NCBI GenBank assembly: GCA_963826105.1
Contig: CAWGWA010000005.1
Location: 1 to 64,000 of the forward strand
Source of the DNA: WHTI01 sp963826105
GTDB lineage: Bacteria > Actinomycetota > CADDZG01 > WHSQ01
DNA length: 64,000 nt
Direction of reading: 5' to 3'
Position numbers and translations under genes: made by a program. Positions 9,592-19,527 of this stretch are shown in pieces. The notes beneath the pieces were generated by a model, which did not search any database, had not been told where the DNA came from, and was given only the letters and a program-made list of their open reading frames with translations. Each line of letters opens with the position of its first letter. Positions within the stretch are counted from its first letter, which is position 1.

Positions 9592-11850
9592 TCAATCCAG
9601 GTAGTAGGGAACGCTGGCGACCACGACACCTTTTTGAAACAGGAGGTGGCGCTTGACGATGAGGGCCGTTTGACCGTGCAGGACCTGATGCCGTCTCTTG
9701 GGCACGACGAACTCGGGGATGACCACCGTGACGATGAGCTCGCGTCCGTCGCAGTCGAACCTGCGCAGGTAGGCCGTGAGGGCTCCACCGAGATCTCTGA
9801 ACGGTGCCGCTTCGATCTCGAGTGGGTGAGGGATGCGCTCTCTTAGCCAGCTATCGCCCAGTGTGCTGGTCTCTGCCTCTTCGATGCCCAGGGACACCGC
9901 ATGGAGATGGGTTGGGCGCAGTGTCTCTGCGTATTCGATCGCTTGAAGCGTCGCATTGTGAACGCCCGACACGAGCACGACAGCGATGTTTCGCGCCGGC
10001 TCCATCACCGGATCGAGCGACGGGTCGATGTCCGGGATCACTACCGGGATGTTCAGGACCTGGATCCCGTGTTCCCGGAGTAGCGATGCCTTGAGACGCT
10101 GCCTACCAAAGTTGCGAACGATCTCCAGAACGCTCCGCGAGCGGAAGACCTCGGGGATCACGACTGTGAGGAAATCGTCATGCTGGATATCGTTCCGGGC
10201 CCCACGGAGATGGATCTTTATCCTCTGCGCCAGTGCCCCCCGGCCGGCCAAGACCGTGATGTCGATATCGGGAGCCATCTGTCGCCAACGCTCGACCAAG
10301 GAAGGGTCGGTGGTGATCGCCGAGATGGATCGCGGTTGGACGTGGTGGGCGTACCCGATGGCGCGGCCCACGGCCTGGTTCAGCTCCGTGACCAGGATCA
10401 CCAGGTTCTGGTGACCGGCTCGGCGATCCGCGGGCCGTCTTTCGGGATGATCAAGCTGCCCCTTGACGTCCTCGTAGTGCTTGTGGATCCCGCGCATCAT
10501 GAACACCAGGATCGGGATGCCGGTGATCACCATCCAGGCGCCTTCCTTGAACTTCGTAGCGACGACGACCATCAAGACGATCCCGGTGACGATCGCTCCA
10601 ACCCCTGAGACGACCACCGTCCTGCGCCACCCCTTCGGCTTCAAACGCCGGGAGTGGAGAACCATCCCTGACTGCGAGAACGTGAACGAGATGAAGACCC
10701 CGACGAGATAGAGCTGGATCAGTCTCGTCAGCTGCGCGTCGAAGGCGATGATCAGAAATGCTGCCGCGACGCTCAGGATGATGATCCCGTTCGAGAACAC
10801 GAGGCGATCGCCACGGCTCGAGAACTGTCTGGGCATAAACCGGTCGCCGGCCAGGATCGACGAGATCCGGGGGAAGTCCTGGAAAGCCGTGTTGGCGGCG
10901 AGGAGAAGGATGAGTGCCGACATGATCTGGATGATGTAGAACGCCGGCCCTCCGGAGAACACCGCATGGGCGATCTGCGCAACCACGGTCCGCTCGGCTC
11001 CGTGGACGTAGACCACTCCGGTCGCGTGAGCGAGGTATGAGATCCCGAGGAACATCGAGATCGACAGGGCGCCCATGATCGCCAGGGTCTGAGCCGCGTT
11101 CTTAGACTGTGGGTAGCGGAATGCACCGACTCCATCGGCGATCGCTTCCACCCCGGTGAGGGCGGTCGTGCCCGCGGCGAATGCCTTGAGGACGATGAAG
11201 AAAGTAAGCATGCTCTCCGCCTCGACCACGGTTCCCATGCTCTCGGCCGAAGGACAGTCGACCGCACAACGAACGAAACCGGTGATCAGGAGGGTGAATA
11301 CCGAAAGGATGAACCCATAGGTCGGGATGGCGAAGAGAACTCCCGACTCCTTCGCCCCGCGCAGGTTGGCTACTCCGACCAAGACCACGAAGAAGAGTGC
11401 AAGTTCGACGCGGTATTGATCCATCGAGGTGACGGCAGAGACGATTGCGTCGACACCCGCAGTCATCGATACCGCGACGGTGAGCGCATAGTCGATCAGG
11501 AGGGCGGAGGCTGAGACCAACCCCGGGTACATCCCCAGGTTCTCCCGCGACACCCTGTACGCACCTCCGCCCGACGGATAAGCGCGCACGGTTTCGCGGT
11601 ACGAGATGATCACGATCGCGAGCAGGGTTGCGACCGCAAGCGAGATCGGGACGATGTGTGCCAGAGCCCCGGTGCCGGCCAGAGCGAGGACGATCATCGC
11701 TTCCTGGGTCGCGTAGGCGTTCGACGAGAGCGCGTCGGACGAGAAGACGGGAAGGGCGATGGACTTGGGGAGCAGCGTGTGCTCCATCTCGCCGGAGGAC
11801 ATCGGCCGTCCGATGAAGACGCGTTTCAATGCCGCTTGGAGCTTGCTCAT
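9592..11850 (-). CDS. KimA-like APC-superfamily potassium/proton symporter
   Basis: 752 residues: about 12 membrane helices (first 480 residues) and a long cytoplasmic C-terminal region. The N-terminus (KRVFIGRP, then FSSDALSSNAYATQE) and the later ALTGVEAIADGV match the pattern of the KimA branch of the APC superfamily, including the Asp and Tyr of helix 1 and the TGVEA segment linked to K+ binding in Bacillus KimA. It lies 10 bases after an OB-fold gene and is divergent from two trkA genes. That neighbourhood (Rv2690c-Rv2694c in M. tuberculosis, from memory) fits potassium handling better than amino-acid uptake. Annotation pipelines would often call it an amino acid permease; transport specificity is inferred. 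Confidence 0.75.
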   Translation of the reverse strand: MSKLQAALKRVFIGRPMSSGEMEHTLLPKSIALPVFSSDALSSNAYATQEAMIVLALAGTGALAHIVPISLAVATLLAIVIISYRETVRAYPSGGGAYRVSRENLGMYPGLVSASALLIDYALTVAVSMTAGVDAIVSAVTSMDQYRVELALFFVVLVGVANLRGAKESGVLFAIPTYGFILSVFTLLITGFVRCAVDCPSAESMGTVVEAESMLTFFIVLKAFAAGTTALTGVEAIADGVGAFRYPQSKNAAQTLAIMGALSISMFLGISYLAHATGVVYVHGAERTVVAQIAHAVFSGGPAFYIIQIMSALILLLAANTAFQDFPRISSILAGDRFMPRQFSSRGDRLVFSNGIIILSVAAAFLIIAFDAQLTRLIQLYLVGVFISFTFSQSGMVLHSRRLKPKGWRRTVVVSGVGAIVTGIVLMVVVATKFKEGAWMVITGIPILVFMMRGIHKHYEDVKGQLDHPERRPADRRAGHQNLVILVTELNQAVGRAIGYAHHVQPRSISAITTDPSLVERWRQMAPDIDITVLAGRGALAQRIKIHLRGARNDIQHDDFLTVVIPEVFRSRSVLEIVRNFGRQRLKASLLREHGIQVLNIPVVIPDIDPSLDPVMEPARNIAVVLVSGVHNATLQAIEYAETLRPTHLHAVSLGIEEAETSTLGDSWLRERIPHPLEIEAAPFRDLGGALTAYLRRFDCDGRELIVTVVIPEFVVPKRRHQVLHGQTALIVKRHLLFQKGVVVASVPYYLD

Positions 11851-11860
11851 CGGATCGCGG

Positions 11861-12244
11861 TCATCCGTGCTCGGGCCCCGGGAGCAGGTGCCACTCGGGG
11901 TTGATCATGATCGGGATCCCGTCCGCATCGCCGATGATGCCTTCGACGATCAAGCCCTTTCCCAGGGCCACCCCCATCAAGGCGGAGCGGCCCAGCCACT
12001 TGACGATCATGCGACCGGAGCCGTCGATGATCGTTGCCTCGACCGCATCGCGACCTTCCCGTGGATCGATCCTTATGTTCTGGATGACGCCCGCAGCCTT
12101 ACACCGCTTGCGCGATTCGAGTTGGCCCAGGGGCGTGACTCCCTCTAGGGTCGAGATCCACCCGGCGAGGTTCTCTGCGCGGGTCTCCTCGGGAGTCTTG
12201 GTGAAACTGTCGATGAATCGTTTCAGCAACGCCACGACCGGCAA
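11861..12244 (-). CDS. OB-fold nucleic-acid-binding-like protein
   Basis: 127 residues. The central part (KAAGVIQNIRIDPREGRDAV ... ATIIDGSGRMIVKWLGR ... LIVEGIIGDADGIPIMINP) has the strand pattern of an OB fold of the RecG-wedge or tRNA-anti type. Homologues of this size sit beside trkA genes in many actinobacteria. The molecular role is unknown. The TTG start at 12244 is supported by a GATACT box 7 bases upstream, which suggests a leaderless message; GTG 12235 is an alternative. It is the first gene of a two-gene unit with the KimA-like transporter. Confidence 0.7.
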   Translation of the reverse strand: MPVVALLKRFIDSFTKTPEETRAENLAGWISTLEGVTPLGQLESRKRCKAAGVIQNIRIDPREGRDAVEATIIDGSGRMIVKWLGRSALMGVALGKGLIVEGIIGDADGIPIMINPEWHLLPGPEHG

Positions 12245-12339
12245 GTATGGCAGTATCCCGCCTGAGGAATCGCACCCCGAACGCAGAGGGAGACCTTCTG
12301 CGGCCGCCAGTCTGAGGATCTAAGGAGCGTGCTTCAAAG

Positions 12340-13002
12340 GTGCATGTAGTCATCGCCGGCTGCGGTCGGGTCGGGTCCGAGCTGGCAACCAATCTCGAGC
12401 GGCTTGGTCATTCCATCGCCGTGATCGACAAGTCACCCGAAGCCTTCGATCGTCTTAAGTCGAACTTCAAAGGGAAGACCGGGGTTGGATTCGTCTTCGA
12501 CAGAGACGTTCTAGAAGGTGTCGGCATCCAAGAGGCCGACGCGTTCGCCGCAGTCACCAGCGGTGACAACTCGAACATCGTTTCCGCTCGTGTCGCCAAA
12601 GAGCACTACCGGGTTCCGAACGTCGTCGCCCGTATCTACGATCCCAAACGTGCCCAGATCTACCAACGCCTCGGGATCCAAACGGTGGCGACGGTCAGGT
12701 GGACCACCGATCAGATGCTGAGGTTCCTACTGCCCGAGGACGTGCCGGTCGAGTTCACCGTGGACAACGGTGAGGTGGTCGTTACCGCGATCTCGGCTCC
12801 TTCAGAGTTGGTCGGTAAGCACGCTCTTGAGGTCGACCTTGACGGACACCGCCGGATCGTCGCGGTCAGCCGCTTCGGGGTGCCGCGGATCCCGGACAAG
12901 GACCTCACGATCCAGGACGGCGACATCGTTCACGTCTCCGTTATCCGGAAGGAAGCCGCCGAGCTCAAGGACGTGCTCAAGACGATCGGTAGGCCGGTAT
13001 GA
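12340..13002 (+). CDS. trkA: TrkA-type K+ transport regulatory subunit (first copy)
   Basis: 220 residues with an RCK_N Rossmann domain (VVIAGCGRVGSELA, a GxGxxG nucleotide site, then an Asp at the end of strand 2) and an RCK_C domain (about residues 140-210). Such subunits bind NAD(H) or ATP and gate K+ uptake systems. The GTG start is preceded by AAGGAG about 12 bases upstream. It corresponds in position to CeoB of M. tuberculosis. The stop TGA overlaps the ATG of the second copy (ATGA), so the two are co-translated and probably assemble together. The membrane partner is probably the divergent KimA-like transporter or a Trk channel elsewhere. Confidence 0.88.
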   Translation: MHVVIAGCGRVGSELATNLERLGHSIAVIDKSPEAFDRLKSNFKGKTGVGFVFDRDVLEGVGIQEADAFAAVTSGDNSNIVSARVAKEHYRVPNVVARIYDPKRAQIYQRLGIQTVATVRWTTDQMLRFLLPEDVPVEFTVDNGEVVVTAISAPSELVGKHALEVDLDGHRRIVAVSRFGVPRIPDKDLTIQDGDIVHVSVIRKEAAELKDVLKTIGRPV

Positions 13003-13679
13003 CGGTCCGACCGATGAGGATCGCGATCGCGGGGGCCGGTAACGTCGGTCGGTTCGTGGCAAGCGACTTGCGCTCCAAGAACCACAACGTCACGGTGATC
13101 GAGCAGAACAAGTCCGTTATCGAGAAGCATGGCGGCGAGGTGGAGGCGAACTTCGTCATCGGAGATGCCTGCGAGCTCCAGACGCTCGATGAAGCCGTCC
13201 TCGCGTCCTGCGAGGTGATGGTCGCAGCCACGGGAGACGACGAAGACAACCTGGTCATTTCACTCCTCGCCAAGCAGGAGTTCGCGGTGCCCCGCGTGAT
13301 CGCTCGCGTGAACCACCCGGACAATCTGTGGCTCTTCACCGAATCGTGGGGCGTGGACGTCGCCGTTTCGACTCCGCATCTCCTGACCTCATTGGTCGAG
13401 GAAGCGGTTTCGATCGGTGATCTCATCCGTCTGCTGAGTCTGGAGCAGGGCAAGGTTGCGCTTGTGGAGCTCACGTTGGCCGATGACTCACCGGTCATCG
13501 ACAAGACCATCGGTGATCTCATTCTCCCGACGGATTGCACATTGGTGGCGATCGTGAGAGACAAGCACGTCATCGCACCGAAGGGCGAGACCTCTCTTCA
13601 TGCCGGAGATGAGGTCCTGGCGCTTTGCTCACCAGAGGCCGAACCCGAACTTCTGAACATCCTCGCTTCACGTCGCTAG
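12999..13679 (+). CDS. trkA: TrkA-type K+ transport regulatory subunit (second copy)
   Basis: 226 residues, paralogous to the preceding gene: RCK_N with AIAGAGNVGRFVASDL and a second-strand acidic residue (VTVIEQNK), then RCK_C ending in DEVLALCSPEAE. It overlaps the first copy by four bases. An internal ATG at 13014 (MRIAIAGAGN) may be the true start, since the first five residues are not conserved in the family. It matches CeoC in the syntenic arrangement. Two unequal RCK proteins suggest a hetero-oligomeric gating ring. Confidence 0.88.
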   Translation: MTVRPMRIAIAGAGNVGRFVASDLRSKNHNVTVIEQNKSVIEKHGGEVEANFVIGDACELQTLDEAVLASCEVMVAATGDDEDNLVISLLAKQEFAVPRVIARVNHPDNLWLFTESWGVDVAVSTPHLLTSLVEEAVSIGDLIRLLSLEQGKVALVELTLADDSPVIDKTIGDLILPTDCTLVAIVRDKHVIAPKGETSLHAGDEVLALCSPEAEPELLNILASRR

Positions 13680-13703
13680 CCGCCACTGGTGCTTCATTTT
13701 TCA

Positions 13704-13720
13704 GCCCCTGGATAGGGGGC
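13704..13720 (+). terminator. Possible hairpin terminator after trkA
   Basis: GCCCCT-GGAT-AGGGGGC can fold into a short GC stem 25 bases after the trkA stop. No T tract follows, so it could be an actinobacterial-type terminator or simply a GC-rich hairpin. The rest of the gap to topA holds a TTGACA at 13750 with no convincing -10 partner. Confidence 0.35.
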
Positions 13721-13809
13721 GGGAACAGTCTGCTCGCGATCGTCGTTAGTTGACAACGGGCCGAAGGAGTGCGACAAGGGTCGCCTCGCCCCAAATTCCA
13801 AGGAGCCAT

Positions 13810-15977
13810 GTGGCAAAGAACCTCGTGATCGTGGAGTCGCCCGCGAAGGCGAAGACGATCGAGAAATATATGGGCAAGGACTTCAAGGTCCTTGCCTCCA
13901 TGGGTCATGTCCGCGATCTCCCCAAGTCCGACTTCGGGATCGAGGTCAACGGTGGGGTGAAGATCTCCTATGCACCGATAGCGCGCGCTCAGGCCAAGAA
14001 GGCAGTGAGCGCGATCCGCGCGGCGATGAAGACCGCAGAGACCGTCTGGCTCGCTCCCGACCCCGACCGTGAGGGAGAGGCGATCGCCTGGCACGTCGCG
14101 GAGTTGATCAAGCTTCCCAAAGAGATGTCTCGCCGCGTGACGTTCAACGAGATCACCAAGCGCGCGGTCACCGAGGCGTTCGAGAACCCGCGAGAGATCG
14201 ACATGAACCTTGTGGACGCGCAGCAGGCCCGGCGTGCAGTCGACCGGATCGTCGGGTACCGGCTCTCGCCCCTGCTGTGGCGAACCGTCGGGCCCAATCT
14301 CTCGGCCGGGCGGGTCCAGAGCGCGGCCCTCCTGCTGGTGGTTCAGCGGGAGCGGGAGATCCGCGCGTTCGTCCCTCAGGAGTTCTGGGACGTCACCGCC
14401 AGCCTCGCCACCAAGAAGGGCGCCGAGTTCGATGCCTCTTATCCGGTCGGCGAGAAGAACAAGTTCGAGCTGTCCGACGAGGGTGGGGCAGTGGCACTGG
14501 TCGAACAGGTTCGTCCCGGCCCCTGGACCGTCGCCCAGGTACGTAAAGCCGAGCGAAAGCGAAAGCCGCCGGCTCCGTTCAAGACCTCGACCCTGCAGCA
14601 GATCGCGTCGTCGAAGCTCTCGTACCCGACGTGGAAGACGATGCAGATGGCTCAACGCCTCTACGAGGCGGGCCACATCACCTATATGCGAACCGACTCC
14701 ATCAGCCTGTCGAACGAAGCGCTCGGCGAGATCGGTCGCGTTGTCGAGGGCGAGTTCGGCAAAGAGTTCCACGAGGTCAGGAAGTTCCAGACGAAGTCCA
14801 AGGGTGCGCAGGAGGCCCACGAGGCGATCCGACCTTCGTCGGTAACGAAGCTCCCCTCCGATCTCGCCGGAGTCGTCGAGCCGGACCAGCTGAAGCTCTA
14901 CGAGATGATCTGGCAGCGGACCGTCGCCTCGCAGATGGCCGAGGCGATCTACGACGCGACCTCCGTCGACATCCAGTCGAACGGAGTCACGTTCCGATCC
15001 ACCGGGCAGACCCTGAAGTTCGAGGGTTACCTCAAGGTGTATCTCGCCCGCGGCGACGACGAGCCGGAAGAACTCGATCGCATGCTCCCCGAGTTGTCCG
15101 AGGGGGATGTCCTGGACCTCCGCGACCTCGTCCCTGAGCAGCATTTCACGCAACCTCCTCCGCGCTTCACCGAAGCAACTCTCGTCAAAGAGATGGAGGC
15201 GGTTGGGATCGGGCGGCCGTCGACCTACGCGCCGACGGTACGAACGCTTATCGATCGCGAGTACGTCACCAGCGAGTCGCGTCGGTTGTTCCCCACCGCC
15301 GCGGTGAAGTAGTGACCGAGCAACTCGAGGCGCATTTTCCGGAGGTAGTCGATCTCAACTTCACCGCGCGGATGGAGGAGGAGCTCGACGAGATCGCGAT
15401 CGGTCAGAAACAACTCGAGCCGGTGGTCAGGGAGTTCTTCCTGGACTTCACCGCCCATCTCGAGGAACAGAAGGACAAGATGACACGGCCCGAGCGGCCG
15501 ACCGATCAGATCTGCCCCGACTGCGGGCGCCCCGTCGTGAAGAAGTTCGGCAAGCACGGGATGTGGTTCCTGTCGTGTTCCGGGTGGCCCGAGTGCAAGT
15601 GGTCACAGCAACTCGACGCCGAAGGGAATCCGCTTCCGGACCCGGTGGGGACGGGGGAGAAGTGCCCCGATTGCGGGAACGAGCTGGTCGCCAAGTCGGG
15701 CCGCTTCGGTCCGTTCGTCGGCTGCTCGAACTATCCCGCCTGTAAGTACATCAAGAGGGATCCCCCGAAGGAGACGGGCGAGACGTGCCCCGAGTGCGGG
15801 AACCCCCTGGTCGAGAAGCGTGGTCGCTTCGGCCCCTTCACGGGCTGCTCGAACTACCCGGACTGTAAGTACATAAAGAAGAAACCGAAGAAGACGACCG
15901 CCAAGAAGAAGACGACCAAGAAGAAGACCAGCGCCAAAAAGACGACGGCCACGAAGGCGGCTCCAGAGGCGTCCTGA
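13810..15977 (+). CDS. topA: DNA topoisomerase I, frameshifted
   Basis: Relaxes negative supercoils. Start GTG 13810 has AGGAG just upstream and gives MAKNLVIVESPAKAKTIEKY, the usual Toprim opening. Further motifs are DPDREGEAIAWH and the catalytic tyrosine region YMRTDSISLS. The first frame ends at 15312 after RLFPTAAVK. The expected continuation (GEVVTEQLEAHFPEVVDLNF) is in another frame up to 15977, consistent with one G lost near 15303 (GCGG for GCGGG). The C-terminus has three CxxC zinc ribbons of the GRFGPFxGCSNYPxCKYIK type and ends in a Lys/Thr-rich tail like those reported to aid processivity in actinobacterial enzymes. The full length is about 720 residues, not the two fragments seen. 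Confidence 0.93.
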
Positions 15978-16108
15978 TCGGTCCCCCCGGGGAACTTAGT
16001 GCCAGTGGCGTAGGTAATCCGTAGGATGGGCTGGGGAAGGGCCAATCAGCAGATCAAGCAGGAAGGTCGTCCTAGATCCAGCCGTCTCGAAAGCCCGAAC
16101 TGAAGGTC

Positions 16109-18116
16109 GTGACCTCTGGCCAGGAACAGGTCACGTTCCTCATGCTGCTCAAGAACCGGAACTTCCTGAAGCTCTTCCTCGCGCAGACCGTCTCCAGCCT
16201 CGGAGATTGGGTCGGCGTTATCGCGATAGCCGTCTTCGCCCAACGGATCGGCGGTAACACCGCGGTCGGCGCGGTCATGACCGCAAGGGTCCTGCCCGGA
16301 TTCATCGCCGGCCCGATCGCCGGCGTGATCGCCGACCGCTTCGATCGTCGCAAGACGATGATCGTTGCGGATCTCCTCCGGGGGGCGATCGTCTTCTCAC
16401 TCCCGTTCTTCCCCACCCTCCCCTATCTGCTCGTCGCGTCGATGTTGCTGGAGAGCCTCACGCTGGCATGGGGGCCGGCCAAGGACGCCGCCCTCCCCCA
16501 TGTCGTGCCGTCGCATCACATCACCCATGCCAACTCGCTGAACCTGATCGCGGTCTACGGGCCGTGGCCCCTTGCGTCACTCCTCTTCGCCTTGATGGCT
16601 CAGTTCGCGGGGTTCCTGAGCCATGCGGTTCCGGCGCTCGAGGGACTGGCCGGCAACGAGGACTCTCTGGCTCTGTGGGTCAACTCGTTCACCTTCGTTT
16701 TCTCCGCGGCGATGATCTACACGCTCACGTTGCCGGCATCACGGCGACGCGCGGGAAAGCTTGACTTCGGAGAAGTGAAGCGGGACCTCGTGGAGGGGCT
16801 TCAGTTCATCAAGAACGATCGGCAGGTGCGCCCGTGGCTCCTCGGGATCGCGTTCACATTCACGGCCGCAGGCGGAGTCTTCTCGCTCGGAGTGGGATTC
16901 GTCGATGACGTCCTCGGAGGCGGTCCTCAGGGGTTCGCGTTCTTGATCGGATTCCTCGGGATGGGCATGATCGCCGGGCTTCTCTCGGTGGGCATCATCT
17001 CCAAGAAGCTTCACAAGGACGTGATCTTCTCCGCGGCACTCATGTTCCTGGGGGCGGGCCTGGTCGCGCTTGCGAGCATGAACAGTCTGGGACCGGCCAT
17101 CCCGATCGCGTTTGCACTCGGTTTCTGCGGCGGATCCGCGTATTCGACCGGCTACTCGCTCATCCACGAGAAAGTCACCGACGATCTAAGGGGCCGCACC
17201 TTCTCCGCGGCCTACACGGTGATCAGGATCGGTACCCTCGTGGGCCTCGGGTTGTTCCCGCTGTTCGCCGGCGCGATCGGGGACAACACCCTGACGCTTC
17301 CGTTCGCGACCCTCGACCTCCCCGGTTCCCGCGTCACGTTGTGGTTCGCCGGACTCTTCGCCGTTGGCGGCGGATTGCTGTCGTTGCGTGCGATCACCCA
17401 CCGGGACGGGAAGGGACAGGGGTCCGGGAAAGAGGATCTCGAGGGCTATTTCGTAGTCTTCGAGGGCGGCGAAGGCGCCGGGAAGTCGACGCAGATAGCA
17501 GCATTCGTTGAATGGCTCGAAGCGCGCGGCGCCGATGTCGTCACCACACGAGAACCCGGCGGGACCGAGATCGGATCCCGGGTTCGAGAGGTCCTGCTCG
17601 ACAAGGGCGCCGCCGAGATGGACCCACGGGCGGAGGCCCTTCTTTACGCCGCCGACCGCGCTCAGCATGTTGCCCAGGTGATCAGGCCCGCTCTCGCCGC
17701 GGGGAAGGTCGTCGTATCGGACCGGTTCGTCGATTCTTCGCTGGCTTACCAGGGGGCCGGGCGCGACCTCGGCATCGATGAGATCGGGGAGCTGAGCGAG
17801 TGGGCGACCGGGGGCCTGATGCCGGACCTGGTGTTCTTCCTCAAGATCGAACCATCGGCAGGGCTAGAGCGCGGCGGGCGCCGATCCCGACCGGCTCGAG
17901 AGCGCCGGGAGTGACTTCCACCAGAAGGTGGCGGCTGCTTACCTCGAACTAGCCGCGCGCTTCCCTCAACGGATCGTCGTACTTGACGCGTCGAAGTCGA
18001 AGGAGCAGGTCCACGAGGAGATCCTCAGGGTCTACGGCGAACGAGCCGGAAAGCATCACCCCGAGACCACCTTGGCGCGCGACTTCGCTCCGCCCGGCCC
18101 ACCGATGCCTCGATGA
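16109..18116 (+). CDS. tmk: MFS transporter - thymidylate kinase fusion, frameshifted
   Basis: The first 430 or so residues form a major facilitator with about 10-12 helices (FLAQTVSSLGDWVGVIA; ADRFDRRKTMIVADLLRG between helices 2 and 3). A complete dTMP kinase follows: P loop FEGGEGAGKST, DRFVDSSLAYQG, then the LID region. The frame stops at 17914, but GADPDRLESAGSDFHQKVAA and the rest continue in the next frame to 18116. One extra base near 17875-17885 (GGCGGGCGCC) explains this. Such fusions occur in other actinobacteria. The kinase makes dTDP for DNA synthesis; the substrate of the transporter half is unknown. The stop overlaps holB by four bases (ATGA). The GTG start has a weak GAAGG upstream. 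Confidence 0.88.
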
Positions 18117-19268
18117 GCGTCTGGGATCGAATCAAGGCTTCGGAGGCCGCGGGAAGACTGCGCGCGCAGATGGCCGGCAACGAGGTCGCACATTCGTGGC
18201 TCCTGCTCGGCCCTGCGGGGTCCGGCAAGGCCGCCGCCGCGGTGGCGATGGCCGCGGCTCTCAACTGCAAGGTCTCTCCGGGCGAAGGGTGCGGCGAATG
18301 TCGAGAGTGTCTGCGGATCCTCAGACATCACCATCCCGACGTCCATCACATCGTCCCCGAAGGCCCGCTGATCCCGGTCGGCGTTGTCCGCGAGGCCGTG
18401 ATCCCCGAAGCGGCCCGTTCGCCCTTCGAGGGTCCGTACAAGGTCTTCATCATCGAGGAAGCGGATCGGATGAACGATGAGGCGCAGAACGCGCTGCTCA
18501 AGACCCTCGAGGAGCCGCAGAGCGACACCGTGTTCATACTCCTGTCCGAACACGAGCAAGAGTTGCTCACGACTATCCACTCGCGCTGTCGTGTGATCCG
18601 GCTCGAGCCCGTGCCCGAGGAACGCATCGTCGCGATGCTCACCGATGAAGGGGCGTCGAGCACTCAAGCGTTACTGGCCGCCCGCGTATCGGATGGCGAT
18701 CTCGAGCGCGCTCGAACCTTCGCGCTGGAAGACGCAACCTCGGAACGACGTCGTCTGTGGTTGAGCATCCCTCGCCGGCTCGCGTCCGCCGGTCGATGCA
18801 TTGGATTCGGCGGCCGAGGTGATCGCCGAGGCGAAGGAAGTGGTCAAGCGTCGCGAGGCGAACCAGAAGACCGAGGTAACCGAACTCGCCGAGGCGATGG
18901 GGGAGGGTCGGGGAACCGCGACCGCCCGCAACGCGCTCGCCACGAGGCATAAGCGTGAGCTGCGCCGGGTCGAGGAGGAGATTCTCGGTGAGGCGATCCA
19001 GTCGGTAGCTTCGTTCTACCGTGACGTGCTCGTGATCCGCTCCAGCGGCCCCGAAGCCGTCGCCAATCTCGATGTGATCGAGGAACTCGAGACCTGGGCC
19101 GGAGCGACCGAGATCTCCGACCGGGCCCTGGTCGAGATCATCGATCGTTGCGTGGCGATGAGAGCAACCCTGATCCGCAACGCGAACGCCCCGCTCCAGC
19201 TTGAATCGTTGTTCCTCCAGATCGCGCGCCTGGCCCCCGCCTCGGCGCGGGTCGGCTCCGGCTGGTAG
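18113..19268 (+). CDS. holB: DNA polymerase III delta' subunit, frameshifted
   Basis: Clamp-loader subunit. An AAA+ P loop (LLGPAGSGKAAAA), a zinc-binding cysteine cluster (GCGECRECLRIL), IIEEADRMNDEAQNALLKTLEEP, and the HSRCRVIRL motif (the SRC of clamp loaders) are present. The first frame runs into Arg/Gly-rich nonsense after LASAG. The real helical C-terminal domain (VDALDSAAEVIAEAKEVVKR ... LFLQIARLAPASARV) continues in the next frame to 19268. One extra G near 18790 (GCCGGTC for GCCGTC) would restore it. It follows tmk with a four-base overlap, the same order as in Streptomyces and relatives. Confidence 0.9.
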
Positions 19269-19300
19269 CCGGGACGGCGACGGGTAAACTCTCGAACCCG

Positions 19301-19373
19301 GCCGGGGTAGCTCAGACGGCAGAGCGATTCACTCGTAATGAATAGGTCAGGGGTTCGATTCCCCTCCCCGGCT
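19301..19373 (+). tRNA. tRNA-Thr (anticodon CGT)
   Basis: Complete cloverleaf: acceptor GCCGGGG/CCCCGGC, D arm GCTC...GAGC, anticodon stem ATTCA/TGAAT with loop CTCGTAA, and T arm AGGGG-TTCGATT-CCCCT. The discriminator is T and CCA is not encoded. Its 3' end is duplicated 81 bases downstream. Confidence 0.95.
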
Positions 19374-19468
19374 CTGCGAAGCGGTTTCTGCGAAGCAGAG
19401 ACGAAGAGGGAGGGGTGAGAAGCGCTTTACCGCCTTCGATTCCCCTCCCCGGCTCTGCGAAGCGGTTT
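19354..19468 (+). repeat. Direct repeat of the tRNA-Thr 3' end
   Basis: A 34-base sequence covering the T loop, the acceptor 3' strand and 15 flanking bases (19354-19387) is repeated exactly at 19435-19468. After one mismatch a few further bases match. The layout resembles an integration att-site duplication or a slipped partial tRNA duplication, but only 47 bases lie between the copies and no integrase is present. Confidence 0.85.
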
Positions 19469-19479
19469 GTGCGAAAAGG

Positions 19480-19508
19480 AAAGGCCCCGGTATCCCGGGG
19501 CCTTTCTT
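19480..19508. terminator. Rho-independent terminator, usable on both strands
   Basis: AAAGGCCCCGG (19480-19490), a TATC loop and CCGGGGCCTTT (19495-19505), followed by CTTGTTG. Read on the minus strand it follows the small membrane ORF and is trailed by TTCCTTTTC. It terminates the holB/tRNA transcript on the plus strand. Confidence 0.85.
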
Positions 19509-19527
19509 GTTGAACTGCTCGGTCCGT

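Noticed and set aside
13570..15153. A 527-codon open frame antisense to topA
   Set aside because: It is a mirror of topA in GC-rich sequence with no start context and repetitive Leu/Arg/Asp composition; topA motifs occupy the other strand.
15981..15996. TCCCCCCGGGGA hairpin after topA as a terminator
   Set aside because: Stem of five pairs with almost no loop and no T tract; too weak to call.
19374..19434. Integrated mobile element between the tRNA repeat copies
   Set aside because: Only 47 bases lie between the copies, with no integrase or cargo.
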